Source: Zobellia roscoffensis (GTDB taxonomy: Bacteria > Bacteroidota > Bacteroidia > Flavobacteriales > Flavobacteriaceae). Taken from it: DNA of 64,000 nt. The number at the start of each line of letters is the position of its first letter. Position 1 is the first letter of the stretch. Both the position numbers and the translations under genes were made by a program. Shown here in pieces: positions 61,264 through 64,000 of the stretch. Location: contig NZ_JADDXT010000002.1 of the NCBI RefSeq assembly GCF_015330165.1, positions 2,383,646-2,447,645 on the forward strand, given 5' to 3'. The notes under the pieces were generated by a model. That model searched no databases and was not told the origin of the DNA. It saw only the letters and a list, made by a program, of their open reading frames with translations.

Positions 61264-62232
61264 TTAAGCGTTCTGAGCTTTAAATTCCTTTAATTTTTCT
61301 ATGAGTTTTGGTACTACTTCAAAGGCATCGCCTACAATTCCGTAGTCTGCAGCTTTAAAAAATGGTGCTTCAGGGTCAGAGTTGATAACAACTTTGGTTT
61401 TAGAAGCGCTTACTCCTGCTAAATGTTGAATGGCACCTGAAATACCAATAGCGATATAAAGATTGGATGCAACAGGTTTTCCAGTTTGTCCAACATGCTC
61501 GCCATGTGGCCTCCATCCCATATCAGAAACTGGTTTAGAGCAAGCCGTAGCTGCGCCAAGAACTTCGGCTAGTTCCTCTATCATTCCCCAGTTCTCTGGT
61601 CCTTTAAGGCCTCTTCCTCCAGAAACTACAATATCTGCATCTGCAATACTGACTTGACCTGCAACCTTATCTATTTCAATAGATTTAACAGAAAAATCAG
61701 CATCATTTACATTGGAATTAAAAGTCTCTATGGCCGCAGTGGTTTGATTTTCCTTTACGCCAAAAGAATTATTGGAAACACCAATTACCTTGGTTTCCGT
61801 AGTAATTTCTGTATGAGCAAAGCCTTTATTACTAAAAGCAGTACGCTTTACGCTAAATGGAGAAGTCCCCTCTGGTGCGGCAACAACATTGGGCACGTAA
61901 CCTGCTTTTAATTTAGCTGCGACAATGGGGGCTAAAAATTTACTGTTTGTGCTAGAGCTTACTATGATTACTTGTGTGTTTTCGCTTTGTGCGGCTTGTA
62001 CTATACTGTTGGCATAAGCTAGGGCATTGAATGTGGTTAATTTATCATCAGCTACATTTAATACTTTGGAAACTCCATAAGTTCCTAATTGATCGTTACT
62101 TTCGGTATTAAAAGAAATTGCCGTAACCGATGAACCTAGTTGATCCGCCACTGCCTTGGCGTATGATGCCACTTCAAAGGCACTTTTTTTGAATTTTCCG
62201 TTTTCGGATTCTGTATATACTAATACTGACAT
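61264..62232 (-). CDS. etfA: Electron transfer flavoprotein, alpha subunit
   Basis: A 322-aa subunit that binds FAD. The N-terminal part is the adenine-nucleotide-alpha-hydrolase-like fold (SVLVYTESENGKFKKSAFEV). The C-terminal FAD domain has VVSGGRGLKGPENWGMIEEL, GQTGKPVASNLYIAIGISGA and NSDPEAPFFKAADYGIVGD. The heterodimer passes electrons from acyl-CoA dehydrogenases (such as that at 21.3-22.4 kb) to ETF-quinone oxidoreductase. It follows etfB by 104 bp and ends before a terminator. Confidence 0.96.
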   Translation of the reverse strand: MSVLVYTESENGKFKKSAFEVASYAKAVADQLGSSVTAISFNTESNDQLGTYGVSKVLNVADDKLTTFNALAYANSIVQAAQSENTQVIIVSSSTNSKFLAPIVAAKLKAGYVPNVVAAPEGTSPFSVKRTAFSNKGFAHTEITTETKVIGVSNNSFGVKENQTTAAIETFNSNVNDADFSVKSIEIDKVAGQVSIADADIVVSGGRGLKGPENWGMIEELAEVLGAATACSKPVSDMGWRPHGEHVGQTGKPVASNLYIAIGISGAIQHLAGVSASKTKVVINSDPEAPFFKAADYGIVGDAFEVVPKLIEKLKEFKAQNA

Positions 62233-62336
62233 TGTGTATTGTTTTATTTTGTTGAGATAACCTTAGCTACTTAAGTTGATTTCTAAGTTTTTGGTCAATA
62301 AGACCAATCTATAGAGATTAAAAACCTATGTAACAA

Positions 62337-63077
62337 TTAAATTACTTTAGCTTCATTGTGAAGTAAGTCTACTAGCTCATCCGCAGAATTGACCAATTTA
62401 ACAGCTCCTTTAGCTACGGGTTTATCAAATTTGACATCCTTTGTTGCAACAGTAGCATCAATTGGTTCTACTACGTTAAGTGTCTTTTTTCGTGCCATCA
62501 TAATACCACGCATGTTGGGTATTTTTAAATCGCTTTCCTGTACAAGTCCTTTTTGTCCTCCAATAACTAGGGGCAATGACGTTTGTACTGTTTCTTTGCC
62601 ACCATCAATTTCTCTAATCGCAGTAGCTGTTGAACCTTCTATTTCTAGGCTAATACAGCTATTTACGAAGTTCATTCCTAAAAGAGTGGCTAAAATTCCT
62701 GGTACCATTCCTCCGTTATAATCAATACTTTCCCTTCCGGCTATAACAAGGTCGTAGGTTCCGTCCTTAATTATGTTAGCCAATTGTTCTGCAACGAAAA
62801 AACCGTCAGTAGGAGCGGCATTAACTCTTATGGCTTCGTCAGCACCTATGGCAAGGGCTTTACGCATTGTTGGTTCTACACTGGCTTCTCCAACTGTGGC
62901 AATATGTACTGTAGCACCTTGTTTTTCCTTAAACCACATGGCACGTGTTAGACCAAACTCATCATTGGGGTTGATTACGAACTGTACACCATTAGTATCA
63001 AATTTTGTATCACCATCCGTAAAGTTAATTTTGGAGGTCGTGTCAGGAACGTTACTTATGCAAACTAATATTTTCAT
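62337..63077 (-). CDS. etfB: Electron transfer flavoprotein, beta subunit
   Basis: A 246-aa subunit that binds AMP. It has the family start KILVCISNVPDTTSKINFTD, VINPNDEFGLTRAMWFKE, ALAIGADEAIRVN, LVIAGRESIDYNGGMVPGIL and, late, SDLKIPNMRGIMMARKKTLN. Full length. It is the first gene of etfBA and is divergent from pdhB. A perfect 26-bp palindrome lies about 48 bp upstream of its start codon. Confidence 0.96.
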   Translation of the reverse strand: MKILVCISNVPDTTSKINFTDGDTKFDTNGVQFVINPNDEFGLTRAMWFKEKQGATVHIATVGEASVEPTMRKALAIGADEAIRVNAAPTDGFFVAEQLANIIKDGTYDLVIAGRESIDYNGGMVPGILATLLGMNFVNSCISLEIEGSTATAIREIDGGKETVQTSLPLVIGGQKGLVQESDLKIPNMRGIMMARKKTLNVVEPIDATVATKDVKFDKPVAKGAVKLVNSADELVDLLHNEAKVI

Positions 63078-63125
63078 GTCTATAAAGCTGTTTATAATCT
63101 ACACGAAGATATGTAAACTTTTTCG

Positions 63126-63151
63126 AAAATACTATGCATGCATAGTATTTT
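63126..63151. promoter_or_regulatory. perfect 26-bp palindrome, likely operator for etfBA and/or pdhB
   Basis: aaaatactatgca followed directly by its exact reverse complement tgcatagtatttt, with no loop. It lies 48 bp before the etfB start and 100 bp before the pdhB start. A perfect palindrome without a loop and without a T tail suits the binding site of a dimeric repressor rather than a terminator. The regulator is unknown. Confidence 0.6.
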
Positions 63152-63200
63152 TTATAACTTTTTTTGATTCTTAGAGCCCTTTATTTGATATATATTTTCC

Positions 63201-63208
63201 TATTTTTG
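63201..63208 (+). promoter_or_regulatory. -7 box ahead of pdhB
   Basis: TATTTTTG matches TAnnTTTG and lies 43 bp before the pdhB start codon. The nearest TTG upstream is 13 bp away, shorter than usual. Confidence 0.4.
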
Positions 63209-63251
63209 CTTGCGTTTTTAACGTTCATTAAAAAAAGATACTCCATATAAT

Positions 63252-64000
63252 ATGAAGACATTACAATTTAGGGAAGCCATTGTCGAGGCGATGTCGGAAG
63301 AAATGAGAAAAGACGAGTCAATTTACCTGATGGGTGAAGAAGTGGCCGAGTACAACGGTGCTTACAAAGCCTCTAAAGGAATGTTGGACGAGTTTGGTGC
63401 CAAACGTGTTATTGACACCCCTATTGCCGAATTGGGTTTTGCAGGTATAGGCGTGGGTTCTACCATGACCGGTTGCCGTCCTATAATAGAGTTCATGACT
63501 TTCAACTTTGCTTTGGTGGGTATCGACCAGATCATCAATAATGCAGCTAAGATCCGTCAAATGTCCGGCGGACAATTTCCTTGCCCCATAGTTTTTAGAG
63601 GGCCTACTGGTTCTGCGGGTCAATTGGGTGCTACGCATTCACAAGCTTTTGAAAGTTGGTACGCCAACTGTCCGGGGCTAAAAGTAGTTATCCCTTCTAA
63701 TCCTGCAGATGCAAAAGGATTGTTGAAAGCAGCTATTCGTGATAATGACCCGGTTATTTTTATGGAGTCTGAGCAGATGTATGGTGATAAAGGTGAGGTT
63801 CCTGAAGGAGACTATACAATTCCATTGGGCGTTGCCGATATCAGAAGAGAAGGTAGTGATGTAACTATCGTGTCTTTTGGAAAAATAATAAAAGAGGCCG
63901 ATAAAGCGGCAGATGAACTTCAAAAAGAAGGAATAAGCTGTGAAATCATTGACTTGCGTACCGTTAAGCCATTGGATTACGAAGCTGTTTTAAAGTCGGT
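63252..64000 (+). CDS. pdhB: Pyruvate dehydrogenase E1 component, beta subunit (partial, runs off the window)
   Basis: The reading frame is open from the ATG at 63252 to the window end (249 codons), with no stop. The translation has the E1-beta start KTLQFREAIVEAMSEEMRKD, then YLMGEEVAEYNGAYKASKGM, RVIDTPIAELGFAGIGVGS, IIEFMTFNFALVGIDQIINN and PIVFRGPTGSAGQLGATHSQ. It continues with NCPGLKVVIPSNPADAKGLL and the C-terminal transketolase domain VTIVSFGKIIKEADKAADEL. Normal length is about 325 aa, so roughly a quarter is missing beyond the edge. It completes the E1 of the pdhA-pdhC operon 22 kb away. Divergent from etfBA. Confidence 0.96.
   Translation, partial: MKTLQFREAIVEAMSEEMRKDESIYLMGEEVAEYNGAYKASKGMLDEFGAKRVIDTPIAELGFAGIGVGSTMTGCRPIIEFMTFNFALVGIDQIINNAAKIRQMSGGQFPCPIVFRGPTGSAGQLGATHSQAFESWYANCPGLKVVIPSNPADAKGLLKAAIRDNDPVIFMESEQMYGDKGEVPEGDYTIPLGVADIRREGSDVTIVSFGKIIKEADKAADELQKEGISCEIIDLRTVKPLDYEAVLKS

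Overview
The window comes from a low-GC member of the Bacteroidota, most likely a marine Flavobacteriaceae. The sequence shows a SusC/SusD pair, promoters of the TAnnTTTG type, the gliding/type IX secretion genes gldJ and porV, ExbB-ExbD-TonB, a near absence of Shine-Dalgarno sites, and a sulfatase of the kind used on algal polysaccharides. A Zobellia/Maribacter-like genus is an inference only. No insertion sequence, prophage or CRISPR array was seen.

Layout. 0-0.2 kb: the 5S rRNA end of an rRNA operon. 0.5-14 kb: an accessory carbohydrate locus made of susCD, a large heme-binding lipoprotein, an AraC-type regulator, a tagatose-3-epimerase-like enzyme, a ThuA-domain lipoprotein and a sulfatase. 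Three of its promoters share one 16-bp motif placed exactly 41 bp upstream of a TAnnTTTG box, which makes this a small regulon readable directly from the sequence. 14-28.6 kb: central metabolism and energetics (DMT exporter, gltBD, acyl-CoA dehydrogenase, glutamate/leucine-type dehydrogenase, NhaD antiporter, exbB-exbD-tonB, folC). 28.6-31.5 kb: two valine tRNAs of different anticodon, a planctomycete-type heme/LRR membrane protein and two small one-helix membrane proteins. 31.6-33.3 kb: ECF sigma factor, a 61-aa partner and an MscS-type channel.

33.3-41.4 kb: murF, gldJ, porV, cdd, pdhA and pdhC, a block related to the well-known flavobacterial gldJ-porU-porV region but without porU. 41.4-50.4 kb: M28 peptidase, SDR, a fused EutB-EutC ethanolamine ammonia-lyase with an export leader, SprT-like protein, mannose-1-phosphate guanylyltransferase, a DUF389 protein and an MlaFE-type ABC pair. 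50.4-61.2 kb: PafA-type phosphatase, murI, folA, an aminotransferase, a CBM48 protein, an ergothioneine-type egtB-egtD pair with a DUF427 gene, thyA, a CNT nucleoside transporter and a bifunctional nuclease. 61.2-64 kb: etfBA, divergent from pdhB (cut by the window end), with a perfect 26-bp palindrome between them.

How the genes work together. SusCD would import a sulfated or otherwise modified glycan, the sulfatase would remove sulfate, and the periplasmic heme protein, epimerase-like enzyme and ThuA protein resemble sets that oxidise and rearrange sugars. pdhA/pdhC/pdhB, etfBA and acyl-CoA dehydrogenase supply acetyl-CoA and electron transfer. folA, folC and thyA form the folate-thymidylate cycle, with cdd and the CNT transporter for nucleoside salvage.
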